Notes: generated by a model from the sequence alone, not told the origin. A DNA stretch of 13,288 bases from an uncultured Peptococcaceae bacterium (GCA_937892995.1 CALBJS010000054.1:1-13288), one strand, 5' to 3'. Shown: positions 6,634 to 13,288, numbered from the stretch's first letter. A program made the numbers and translations.

Positions 6634-8244
6634 TTAAGCAAACATCTGAGCGAATTCTTCTAATAAGAAAGGATCATAATACAGACCTGAATAATTTTTT
6701 AGATTCTCTAGGGCCTGGGCTTCGGTCAAACCTTCTCTGTACGGACGATTGGTGGTCATCGCATCAAAACTGTCGATAATCCTTAAGATACGCGCTCCCA
6801 GCGGGATTTCTTTACCTTTTAAACCAAGAGGGTAGCCACTCCCATCATAGTTCTCATGATGGTGACGAACTATATCTACTGTACCTTTCAAAGATTTTAA
6901 TGGTCTGATTATATCTGCTCCCCACTGGGGATGCTGTTTCAGCACTTCCCACTCCTTGGGGCTAAGCTTGCTTGGTTTGTTCAGTATCTCCCTGGCCACT
7001 TCAATTTTGCCTATATCATGGAGCAAAGCACTATAAATCAGTTCCTTGACACTTTCATTCTCCATCCCTATCTTTTCTGCTAATTTTTGAGCTAACTGCA
7101 TAGTCCTCTCGGAATGGCCATAAGTATACTTATCCTTAGCATTGATCACCATAGTCAGCGTTCTAATGGAATTGAAGAGATCCTTTTCCTCATCCATCAA
7201 GCCAAGACTTAGTTCATCAAACACTGAATAATAAATCTCCACTTTGTTCTTACTTACGAATTTTGCCTTATACAGAGCTTCATCAGCTTTTTGAATTAGT
7301 TTCTCTTTATTATTGGCCATGAAGGGATATTCTGCTATCCCCACGGAAATAGTCAACCTTCCCTTAGGCAAAACCTCCATCCCTGGAATAACAGTATTCT
7401 CTATTTTACTTCTTATAGTCTCGCCCACACACCTTGCCCTATCTATACCAATACCCGGCAAGATAAGAGCAAATTCTTCGCCTCCATATCTCGTACAGTA
7501 ACAACTTTCCGGAGTGCATTCTTTTAGTATTGCTGCTACTTGTTTCAAGACCAGATCTCCTTTTTGATGTCCGAAAGAATCATTATATACTTTGAAATAA
7601 TCTATATCCAGCATTATTAGACTTAAGGCCCCTTTTCTTTCTGCTGCCTTAGCTAATTCCCTATCTATAAGGCCCTGAAAAGATCTATGGTTAAAGAGAT
7701 CCGTAAGCCCATCATAGCTTGCTAACTTTTCTAACTTTCTCAGTATTTTAGTTTCAGTATCCCTCATATTTCCTAAAAGCCAGGCAACCAGGAAAAATAC
7801 AATAGCATACATAAGATCGCTGTCTATAGAAGAAAAATCTTTTCTGTAACTGATATAAAACAAAACTACGAAAGAACAGAAAAAGGTAGCTAGAGAATGT
7901 CTGGTACCGTATTTTAAAGCCATAATAATAATTGGCATAATAAGCAAAATCTCAAAGGAACTGCTGGGTAAAAAAACAAGAAATACTGCCGAGATTATAT
8001 AATAAAATATATTGATGACATACTCAATTATTAGGTTATTATACTGGATAGTTACAAACCTCACTAAAGCAATTAATGGCAATAAGACAAAAAACATAAT
8101 CGTTGAATGATAGTATCCAACTTGATAAATAAGCTGATCTTTAAAACTAATTGCCACAAGAATTACTATTGCTAATAAACAAAACGATATTACCTGGGAA
8201 GCAAGAATATACTTTTCCTGCTTATTTTTATCCTCATGTAACAT
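6634..8244 (-). CDS. Membrane GGDEF/HD-GYP cyclic-di-GMP turnover protein
   Basis: A 536-residue protein able in principle both to make and to break cyclic-di-GMP. About six hydrophobic helices fill residues 12-160, with no recognised sensor family. The diguanylate cyclase domain (about 174-340) has an intact GGEEF at 254-258 and the substrate aspartate in LDIDYFKVYND; the RxxD inhibitory site expected just before GGEEF is absent. The HD-GYP phosphodiesterase domain (about 358-536) has H409-D410, H438, the block HHHENYDGSGYP (461-472) and DAMT (494-497), all apparently intact. The ATG at 8244 with AGAGGG 6 bases upstream is preferred; a GTG at 8280 falls inside the terminator palindrome. The gene begins 14 bases after that terminator, so it needs read-through or a promoter hidden in agrD. 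Confidence 0.93.
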   Translation of the reverse strand: MLHEDKNKQEKYILASQVISFCLLAIVILVAISFKDQLIYQVGYYHSTIMFFVLLPLIALVRFVTIQYNNLIIEYVINIFYYIISAVFLVFLPSSSFEILLIMPIIIMALKYGTRHSLATFFCSFVVLFYISYRKDFSSIDSDLMYAIVFFLVAWLLGNMRDTETKILRKLEKLASYDGLTDLFNHRSFQGLIDRELAKAAERKGALSLIMLDIDYFKVYNDSFGHQKGDLVLKQVAAILKECTPESCYCTRYGGEEFALILPGIGIDRARCVGETIRSKIENTVIPGMEVLPKGRLTISVGIAEYPFMANNKEKLIQKADEALYKAKFVSKNKVEIYYSVFDELSLGLMDEEKDLFNSIRTLTMVINAKDKYTYGHSERTMQLAQKLAEKIGMENESVKELIYSALLHDIGKIEVAREILNKPSKLSPKEWEVLKQHPQWGADIIRPLKSLKGTVDIVRHHHENYDGSGYPLGLKGKEIPLGARILRIIDSFDAMTTNRPYREGLTEAQALENLKNYSGLYYDPFLLEEFAQMFA

Positions 8245-8258
8245 AGTATCCCTCTCAA

Positions 8259-8288
8259 AAAATAAGGTGGGTATACCCACCTTATTTT
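8259..8288 (-). terminator. Perfect 30-bp palindromic terminator after agrD
   Basis: The 30 bases are an exact palindrome: a 13-bp stem with TATA loop (AATAAGGTGGG core pairing with CCCACCTTATT), flanked by A/T pairs, and on the minus strand it runs into ATTTTTT. It therefore has the form of a strong intrinsic terminator on that strand and, with TTTT after it, a usable one on the other. The agrD stop codon (8287-8289) overlaps its first arm, and the ribosome site of the GGDEF/HD-GYP gene follows at once. Confidence 0.88.
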
Positions 8289-8409
8289 ACTTTTGTAATG
8301 ACTTCGGTGTTTTAGGTTGGTACATTAGATAGGCACAAGCGAAAACAGAGCTTGCTGTGGCTAAGAGCATTACCGCAGAAGCTATAAATGTGTAGAGAAT
8401 CCTTTTCAT
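8287..8409 (-). CDS. agrD: AgrD-like cyclic lactone autoinducer prepeptide (40 aa)
   Basis: A short gene encoding the precursor of a secreted thiolactone signal peptide. The product has an amphipathic leader beginning MKRILYTFIASAVMLLA, a single cysteine (C25), and the clostridial AgrD tail YQPKTPKSL. By family precedent the ring is five residues from the cysteine, C-A-Y-L-M, cut before YQPK, with a short exocyclic part from SVFA. The ATG overlaps the agrB stop (ATGA), and AAGGAGGG lies 6 bases upstream inside the end of agrB, so translation is coupled. AgrB, the peptidase that processes it, is encoded directly upstream. The exact mature N-terminus cannot be read from sequence. Confidence 0.93.
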   Translation of the reverse strand: MKRILYTFIASAVMLLATASSVFACAYLMYQPKTPKSLQK

Positions 8410-8996
8410 TTCTTTCCCTCCTTTTTCTTTTTATTAAGCATAGGGAGTAAAGTAATTGTCTGGTAACCAACTCCCAATACTGCACTAGTATTTATTAAGA
8501 TATTGGGACTTAAGAAGACCATCGCCAAAGTTAAGACAACAAAGCTAAGAGAAGCTATCTTCAGCTTTTTTCGGAAAACCGGAGAATGAATTGGTTTAGA
8601 TTCACAATCCACCGGAGCAAAAATCGCAACAATTATTATCGCTAGTACTAGAATTAATAATAAAATATTAAAGCTATACAAATCATGATAAATAAACTTT
8701 TGGGCTAATACCCCAATAAGGGAATAGACAACTGCACCTAAGGTTAAACATTTTAAAGGGGTCTTAAAATGAGCCCCGCCGGATAATTTCCGTAATATTC
8801 CGCCGAAAATAGCCGCTATTGCTGCCGGAAACAAAGCATTAAATAACAAAGCTACAAAAAGTATGGCTAAAAAACCTATTAAAGCCAGAAAAAATGATTC
8901 AAGACCATAGGCTACTATTTCTTTTTGATCATCACTATAATCTAATTCTTTGGTTATAATCGCCGAAAGGCGTTCACTAATTTCAGATAGACTCAT
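8406..8996 (-). CDS. agrB: AgrB-like autoinducer-processing endopeptidase
   Basis: A membrane cysteine protease that cuts AgrD after the ring segment and forms the thiolactone. The 196-residue protein has about five hydrophobic helices and the family's catalytic pair, H76 in LSGGAHFKTP and C83 in PLKCLTLG, the same seven-residue spacing and nearly the same positions as in the Staphylococcus protein. The C-terminus is a lysine-rich tail whose codons double as the agrD ribosome site. Upstream on the same strand is a membrane sensor-like gene, 150 bases away without a visible terminator. No agrA response regulator follows. Confidence 0.96.
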   Translation of the reverse strand: MSLSEISERLSAIITKELDYSDDQKEIVAYGLESFFLALIGFLAILFVALLFNALFPAAIAAIFGGILRKLSGGAHFKTPLKCLTLGAVVYSLIGVLAQKFIYHDLYSFNILLLILVLAIIIVAIFAPVDCESKPIHSPVFRKKLKIASLSFVVLTLAMVFLSPNILINTSAVLGVGYQTITLLPMLNKKKKEGKK

Positions 8997-9146
8997 TTTC
9001 CTCTTTCCCTCTTAAATTTAACTTAAAAAATTAAAACAATTAAAGGTGTCTTTATCTTTCCTTCTAGAAGAACTCTTTTGAGGAACTATTACATGGCTAG
9101 ATTCTTTGGCAAGAACAAATTGGATAATTTAAGATAAACCAATTTA

Positions 9147-9599
9147 TTAAGTATCTCTCCTAGTCCGAATTTTTAGAAGGATAAAAGCCAGAACAAACAA
9201 TACTAGTACTTGGGGTAACGAAATCAGAATTCTTATAGTTGTATTAGTAAAAAGAATCTCTGACGTAACCCCAAAAGCAGGCATTAGTAACGATAAGCAA
9301 ATTGTCTCGACAATGATAATCGTTAAGAAGCTGATTAAGCTTGCAATAAGCGATGTATTAATGTTACTCTTACCGACCTTAAATAATAGGATAAAGAGTA
9401 AAACCATGATGATAATAGTATGAATGCCAAAAGTAATAGGTAGTAATCTCAAAAAATAAGATGAAAAAGCAATAACTAGACCTATAGGAATGATCTTTTT
9501 TCCTTCTAAAGGTATTTTAGCAATTACGAAAGCTAAAGTAACAATTGCTATCTGTTCCGGTATTCCCTGTAATATCAAAGCTAAGAATGGTATTTTCAT
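9147..9599 (-). CDS. Five-helix membrane protein resembling an AgrC-type sensor region, no kinase
   Basis: A 150-residue integral membrane protein with helices near 4-28, 35-52, 57-74, 82-107 and 122-143. The pattern QGIPEQIA ... RLLPITFGIHTI is like the N-terminal membrane region I associate with clostridial peptide-sensing kinases, but the protein stops after RTRRDT with no H-box or ATPase domain and no frameshifted remainder downstream. The ATG at 9599 has GGGAGG 5 bases upstream; the longer in-frame start at 9701 would add a non-hydrophobic leader overlapping the intergenic region. It lies between the histidine kinase and agrB on one strand, suggesting a receptor or accessory role in peptide signalling. 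The resemblance is from memory and needs a profile search. Confidence 0.72.
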   Translation of the reverse strand: MKIPFLALILQGIPEQIAIVTLAFVIAKIPLEGKKIIPIGLVIAFSSYFLRLLPITFGIHTIIIMVLLFILLFKVGKSNINTSLIASLISFLTIIIVETICLSLLMPAFGVTSEILFTNTTIRILISLPQVLVLFVLAFILLKIRTRRDT

Positions 9600-9621
9600 T
9601 TTTTCCTCCCTTGGAATTATA

Positions 9622-9693
9622 TTCCTCAGAAGTATTCTACAAATATCACATTTTTCCTTGGAAAATGGTAAAAATATTACTTTTTCCTCAGAA
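9622..9693. promoter_or_regulatory. Three evenly spaced TTCCTYRGAA sites
   Basis: TTCCTCAGAA at 9622-9631, TTCCTTGGAA at 9654-9663 and TTCCTCAGAA at 9684-9693 are spaced 32 and 30 bp, about three helical turns each. They lie in the 105-bp gap between the kinase gene and the five-helix membrane gene. On the minus strand, TTGTGT with an 18-bp spacer to TAATAT gives a weak promoter among them. No regulator is identified. Confidence 0.42.
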
Positions 9694-9704
9694 AGTAACA
9701 CAAT

Positions 9705-11522
9705 TTATATTAAAAGATTATGTTCCAACGGGAAAATAATATAAAAAGTTGTTCCCAATACACCGGTTTCAAATTCGAATCTGGCTTTATGTCTACTGGC
9801 GATCCCGATAGAAATCGCCAAACCTAGACCGGTTCCTTTCTCTTTAGTTGTTATAAAGGGTGTTCCCATTTTCTCTTGAATTTCCGCAGGTATACCGTTT
9901 CCTTCGTCTTTAATAGCCAGGACAACACTGTTATCTTCCGAATAAGTACTTATAGATACCTTTCCCCCTTCCGGAGTTTCCTCTAAACCATTACGTACTA
10001 GATTTAATACTAACTGTCTGATCTCGGAGTCATTTAACTTTAGATCAGGAACATCTTCCAAGTTAATAATAATATCTTTATTGGAATTAAAAGCATCTGC
10101 TTGGAGCATAGGATAGATTCTGCTGATTATTCCATTAATATTGTCACGTTTATTGTTTTCCGAATTTACTTTAGCTAAGGATAGGAAATCTGTAATAATC
10201 CCATTGGCTCGATCTATCTCAGAAATCATTATTTCCATATATTCTTTATTTTGCTCCGAATCTGCTCTGCCCTCTAGCATTTGCAGAAAACCCCTGACGA
10301 TGGTCAGCGGATTTCTAACCTCATGGCTAATTCCTGCCGCCATCTGCCCAATAAGATTTAGTCTCTCCAGTCTCACAAATTCACTTTCTCTTTGCTTCCT
10401 TTCCGTGATATCTCTGAAAAAGACGGTGAGTCCTTGGGCGAAGGGGTAAGCATGAGCCTCATAATACCTGTCCCCTGTAAGGGAACTGGCTTCCCAATGC
10501 CTTGATATTTTTGCCGTCATGGAATATCTAAGATTAGATATTGTTAGAGGATTAAGAATTTCGGATAGTTCTTTCGACGCATCTTTTCCCACTAGATCAA
10601 TATTCTCTTTTTTTATCATTTTTTTTGTTTCTTTATTTACAAAAGTAAATTTCCATTGTCTATCTAAAGAGAAGAAGCCGTCGGAGATACCTTCCATGAT
10701 AGTTAAAAGCTTCTCATTAGACTCTACCAAGCGGTCGTTAAGAAGCTGGACATTATCCAGATAGGTTCGGATTCGCTCGTACACGGGTATCAGCTCTGGA
10801 AAACCCAGATCATCTTTACTGACAGGCCGATCTTCAAGAACAGTCTGGGTGAAATTATCTAAAGATCGTTCAATCTTAACAACACACTTGTTAATGAGTG
10901 CCAAAACTAAGATCCAGAGTATTATGCTGGGAACTAAAACTTTACTGTAGCCTAAATAAGAATTATAGAAGATTTGGGGTGATCTGACCATCGCCCAGGT
11001 ATGACCAATGATCTGATCCTGATAATATACAGGCACTGCTACGGCAACAACACCTTTTCTATCCCAATTAACTACTTGAGCATCGGAAATAAATTGCGGG
11101 GTACCGGAGCGAATTAATTCTCTGGAAACTTCCTGATGGGTTATATTACATAGTAAGTCACCGGAGTCGCTTGAGTTGTAAAAAACGATATCTTTAAAAT
11201 CTTTATCATAATAACCTATTGTTGTATCCGGATTTTCCTTAGCAATAAAATCCAGGGAATTTTGTAGCAGGGTGTAAATCAAATTAGTTTTTTCTGAATT
11301 GTTAACTATTGAATTCTCTTTTATATCCAAAATGCTCTGATAACTAGCCTGGATCTGCATTTCTACAGTTGACGCAATCGTTAAGAGCTCAAATTCTCTT
11401 TTTAATACCGCCTTATCCCAATAGATCTTGGCAGTGAAAAGATAAAAAATCAACAAAATACAAAAAATTAGGACTGTAATTTTAATCATTGTTGACTGGA
11501 TCACAGAATGTTTTTTCCCCAC
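9705..11522 (-). CDS. Sensor histidine kinase (Cache-like, PAS, HisKA, HATPase), sporulation-kinase type
   Basis: A membrane kinase of about 605 residues. In order: TM helix (14-32), an extracytoplasmic sensor of Cache-like size (33-193), TM helix (194-216), linker, PAS domain (about 267-370) ending in FFRDITERKQ, phospho-acceptor H400 in AAGISHEVRNPLT, N-box LNLVRNGLE (506-514), DEGNG (539-543) and GTGLGL (563-568). All kinase motifs are intact and there is no receiver domain. The H-box segment through GFLQML is typical of kinases feeding Spo0F/Spo0A. The GTG at 11522 is chosen because GAGGA lies 8 bases upstream; the ATG at 11570 has no ribosome site, though it would extend the frame by 16 codons. 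No response regulator is adjacent. Two Spo0A boxes lie upstream, and the same-strand genes downstream belong to the Agr-like group. Confidence 0.93.
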   Translation of the reverse strand: MGKKHSVIQSTMIKITVLIFCILLIFYLFTAKIYWDKAVLKREFELLTIASTVEMQIQASYQSILDIKENSIVNNSEKTNLIYTLLQNSLDFIAKENPDTTIGYYDKDFKDIVFYNSSDSGDLLCNITHQEVSRELIRSGTPQFISDAQVVNWDRKGVVAVAVPVYYQDQIIGHTWAMVRSPQIFYNSYLGYSKVLVPSIILWILVLALINKCVVKIERSLDNFTQTVLEDRPVSKDDLGFPELIPVYERIRTYLDNVQLLNDRLVESNEKLLTIMEGISDGFFSLDRQWKFTFVNKETKKMIKKENIDLVGKDASKELSEILNPLTISNLRYSMTAKISRHWEASSLTGDRYYEAHAYPFAQGLTVFFRDITERKQRESEFVRLERLNLIGQMAAGISHEVRNPLTIVRGFLQMLEGRADSEQNKEYMEIMISEIDRANGIITDFLSLAKVNSENNKRDNINGIISRIYPMLQADAFNSNKDIIINLEDVPDLKLNDSEIRQLVLNLVRNGLEETPEGGKVSISTYSEDNSVVLAIKDEGNGIPAEIQEKMGTPFITTKEKGTGLGLAISIGIASRHKARFEFETGVLGTTFYIIFPLEHNLLI

Positions 11523-11613
11523 TATAGACTTCCTCTTCGTTGCAAAATGATTTTGTAAAACATAGGGCATCTACTATTGTAAAGAAATATTTACCAGAAA
11601 GGAAGGTGTATAG

Positions 11614-11620
11614 TGTCGAA
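11614..11620 (+). promoter_or_regulatory. Spo0A box, proximal
   Basis: TGTCGAA is an exact match to the Spo0A binding core (TGNCGAA). It abuts the putative -10 of the minus-strand kinase promoter, a position that could allow repression as well as activation. An inverted partner lies 42 bp away. Confidence 0.68.
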
Positions 11621-11655
11621 ATATATTAAAAATTAACCTTGTTTAATAAATAAGT

Positions 11656-11662
11656 TTCGACA
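11656..11662 (-). promoter_or_regulatory. Spo0A box, distal
   Basis: TTCGACA is the exact reverse complement of TGTCGAA; the longer context TTTCGACAA also fits the extended 0A box. It is inverted relative to the proximal box, with a centre-to-centre distance of 42 bp, four helical turns. Confidence 0.68.
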
Positions 11663-11822
11663 ATGAGAAGCTTGTGAGGATATTTTAATTTTTCTAAATA
11701 TATTATCTATACTCTAAATCCCGATCATAATAAATTTTAGTTCTTTAGTCCCAATATGATCTTAACATTCTTATTCCCGTTAATTTTAATGAATTGCCCT
11801 GGAGGGTTTTTTACTTTTGTAT

Positions 11823-11852
11823 TTTAAAATCCAAGTTAACAAATACTATAAG
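11823..11852 (+). promoter_or_regulatory. Probable promoter of the lipoprotein gene
   Basis: TTTAAA at 11823-11828 and TATAAG at 11847-11852 are separated by 18 bp; they match the sigma-A hexamers at four and five of six positions. The implied start would be about 24 bases before the translation start. Confidence 0.45.
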
Positions 11853-11882
11853 GCAACACTTTTATTGTAAGGAAGTATGCTA

Positions 11883-12788
11883 ATGAAAAATCCTATTTTT
11901 AGTAAGAGAATAATAATTAGAGCTGTACCGTTACTTTTCATCGTATTTCTAATAATATCGGGATGTATTTTGGGATGCGGAATTTTAAAAAATAATCCTG
12001 GTCAACAATCAAAACAAGCAACTCAAGAGGATAAAATTCCAAAACAATTAGAAACAATGGAATTAAGCCTTGAAAAAATCTTTAAGGCCTTTGACGGTCC
12101 ATCCGCCAATTCCGAGGAAGAAAAATCCGACCAAAAAACTCAAGAAAAAGCTGCCGAATCAAATCAAGGCCAAGATCCGAATCAGCAAAAACAAGATAAC
12201 AGCAAAAACTCCGGTGAACAGGGGACAAGTCAAAAAGACCAAAGTAAAGATCAAGGAAAACAAAAGAGTCCCTGGGAGCAGCTAACTTCAGAGATTAAGA
12301 ATTTACATTTTAGTTGGAATGAATATTTGCCGGAGGTCAGCAAAAAAGGCAGCAAAAAAGAAGTAATCGAGGGATTCAGTAATGCTCTTAACAATCTTAC
12401 GAAGGTAGCCGAAAGTAAAGATAAGAATAAGATCCTTCTAGCCACGAATCAACTGTATGGCCAAGTTCCTGATCTTTATTCTTTATATAAGACCAAAGCA
12501 CCGCCGGAACTAAGGCGGATAACCTATTATACTAGGAATTCGATTCTTACTTCCATGGCAGCCGATTGGGTCAAAGCCTCTTCCGATCTGGAGGAACTAA
12601 AAACCAGATGGTCATTGGTCAAAAACACCGTTGACCAGGAACAACAGGAAGATTCAGCCAAGCTTGATCTTTCCATCTACGAGCTAGAAAAAGTAATTAA
12701 GGAAAAGAATCAGGATCTAGTCCAAATTAAAGGTAAAATAACGCTGGCCAATATCCAAGTCTTGCAAAAATCCATGGAAAAAAAGTAA
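11883..12788 (+). CDS. Predicted lipoprotein with charged low-complexity linker, function unknown
   Basis: I do not recognise the family. The 301-residue product starts with a signal sequence and a lipobox I-S-G-C (C28; a second candidate cysteine is C32), placing it on the outer face of the membrane. Residues about 37-135 are a glutamine-, lysine-, glutamate- and serine-rich linker, probably disordered. The rest (about 136-301) looks all-helical, with a coiled-coil-like end (ELEKVIKEKNQDLVQIKGKI). The ATG at 11883 is preferred because AAGGA lies 9 bases before it, against 3 for the ATG at 11877. It is divergent from the kinase gene with Spo0A boxes between, so co-regulation is possible. It converges on mnmA with 19 bases between. 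Confidence 0.85.
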   Translation: MKNPIFSKRIIIRAVPLLFIVFLIISGCILGCGILKNNPGQQSKQATQEDKIPKQLETMELSLEKIFKAFDGPSANSEEEKSDQKTQEKAAESNQGQDPNQQKQDNSKNSGEQGTSQKDQSKDQGKQKSPWEQLTSEIKNLHFSWNEYLPEVSKKGSKKEVIEGFSNALNNLTKVAESKDKNKILLATNQLYGQVPDLYSLYKTKAPPELRRITYYTRNSILTSMAADWVKASSDLEELKTRWSLVKNTVDQEQQEDSAKLDLSIYELEKVIKEKNQDLVQIKGKITLANIQVLQKSMEKK

Positions 12789-12807
12789 TATCCCCCTCCC
12801 ACTCTGA

Positions 12808-13288
12808 TTATAAACCGTCACTTCCCAAGGTTATCGTCGCCCCCCCTAAAACGATATCATCCGCGTAAAAGACAACCGCTTGCCCAGGGGTAACAGCTCT
12901 CTGGGGCTTTTCGAAATCAACCCTGATTAAATCCCGGTCTTGAACTTCGATAACGGCTGGAACCATCGGAGCATTATACCTGATTTTAACCTGCACCTTA
13001 AGAGGTCCTGAAGGGGCAATCCCTGAGATAAAGCTATAATGTTCTCCGATCAGAGCGGATTGGAAAAGCTCCTCCTTACGGCCTACTTGGATAGTATTCT
13101 TGAGGGGATTGATCTTGGTGACATAGACCGGATAACCAAGAGCAAGCCCCAACCCTTTATGCTGACCTATAGTGTAACGATAAATACCCCTATGTTCCCC
13201 TAGTTTTTTTCCTTGGGAATCGATGATATCCCCCGGGGTCGGAATAAGCTGGCGATGTTTCTTCAGAAAGTCCCCATAAGAATCCTCC
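12808..13288 (-). CDS. mnmA: tRNA-specific 2-thiouridylase MnmA, C-terminal part (cut by window end)
   Basis: MnmA thiolates U34 of tRNAs for Lys, Glu and Gln in the cytoplasm, taking sulfur from a cysteine desulfurase relay. About 160 C-terminal residues are present; the frame stays open to the last base, so the ATP-binding N-terminus and catalytic cysteines lie outside. The visible part begins EDSYGDFLKKHRQLI and includes PGDIIDSQGKKLGEHRGIYR, YTIGQHKGLGLALGYPVYV and the beta-barrel end with GQAVVFYADDIVLGGATI, all typical of the family. The 3' end has no clear terminator before the convergent lipoprotein gene. An internal ATG at 13152 is not the real start. Confidence 0.95.
   Translation of the reverse strand, partial: EDSYGDFLKKHRQLIPTPGDIIDSQGKKLGEHRGIYRYTIGQHKGLGLALGYPVYVTKINPLKNTIQVGRKEELFQSALIGEHYSFISGIAPSGPLKVQVKIRYNAPMVPAVIEVQDRDLIRVDFEKPQRAVTPGQAVVFYADDIVLGGATITLGSDGL

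Larger units (their letters stand above)
11571..11876. other. Divergent intergenic region, kinase versus lipoprotein
   Basis: About 300 very AT-rich bases between divergent genes. It contains the two Spo0A boxes, a weak minus-strand -10 (TATACA at 11607-11612, with TTAATT as a possible -35), and the plus-strand promoter near 11823-11852. No open frame of useful length, hairpin terminator or RNA gene was found. Confidence 0.6.

Noticed and set aside
8245..8280. GTG at 8280 as the start of the GGDEF/HD-GYP gene
   Set aside because: The extra 12 codons fall in the terminator hairpin, and the ATG at 8244 has a proper ribosome site.
9060..9090. Repeated AGTTCYTC elements upstream of agrB as AgrA-type binding sites
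   Set aside because: The start-to-start spacing is about 13 bp, whereas AgrA repeats are about 21-22 bp apart, and the half-sites fit poorly.
9301..9314. ATTGTCTCGACAAT palindrome as another Spo0A site
   Set aside because: It lies inside the coding region of the membrane protein and matches the core at only six of seven positions.
11797..11812. CCCTGGAGGG followed by six T as a terminator
   Set aside because: The stem is four pairs around a two-base loop, too short to be stable, and no gene ends just before it.
13150..13152. ATG at 13152 as the start of a 114-residue protein
   Set aside because: The same frame continues upstream with conserved MnmA sequence to the window edge, so this is an internal methionine.

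Overview
The window looks like chromosome from a low-GC, endospore-forming anaerobic Firmicute. I would guess a Peptococcaceae-like clostridium (Desulfosporosinus/Desulfitobacterium type), but the sequence alone cannot fix the genus. Three things point this way: the anaerobe-type oxygen-defence set (rubrerythrin, flavodiiron protein, two-iron desulfoferrodoxin), a clostridial Agr-type signalling peptide, and a pair of consensus Spo0A boxes. I see no rRNA, tRNA, insertion sequence, CRISPR array or prophage.

Left part (1-1113): an AT-rich stretch with a doubtful 68-codon ORF, then an orphan Panacea/DUF4065 gene on the minus strand. No co-directional toxin partner is visible.

Oxygen and redox block (1114-5872, plus strand): rubrerythrin with its own terminator, then fprA-dfx (overlapping ATGA), then a TlpA-like lipoprotein without an intervening terminator. 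FprA reduces O2 to water, desulfoferrodoxin reduces superoxide to peroxide, and rubrerythrin removes peroxide, so the three form a complete cascade. A small zinc-ribbon protein separates this from ccdA and a second, membrane-anchored TlpA-like thioredoxin. CcdA moves reducing equivalents across the membrane, and the two extracytoplasmic thioredoxins (CDPC and CGPC) are its obvious clients.

Signalling block (5869-11570, minus strand): trhA (hemolysin III/PAQR family) is convergent with the thioredoxin. Upstream of it, in transcription order, lie a Cache/PAS histidine kinase, a 150-residue five-helix membrane protein resembling an AgrC-type sensor region without a kinase, agrB, a 40-codon agrD overlapping agrB, a strong palindromic terminator, and a membrane GGDEF/HD-GYP protein. 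No complete AgrC or AgrA is present. Two perfect Spo0A boxes precede the kinase gene. I infer a peptide-signalling cassette linked to sporulation phosphorelay input and cyclic-di-GMP turnover; this is the most interesting part of the window.

Right end: a lipoprotein of unknown function diverges from the kinase, and the 3' part of mnmA (tRNA 2-thiouridylase) enters from the minus strand and is cut by the window edge.
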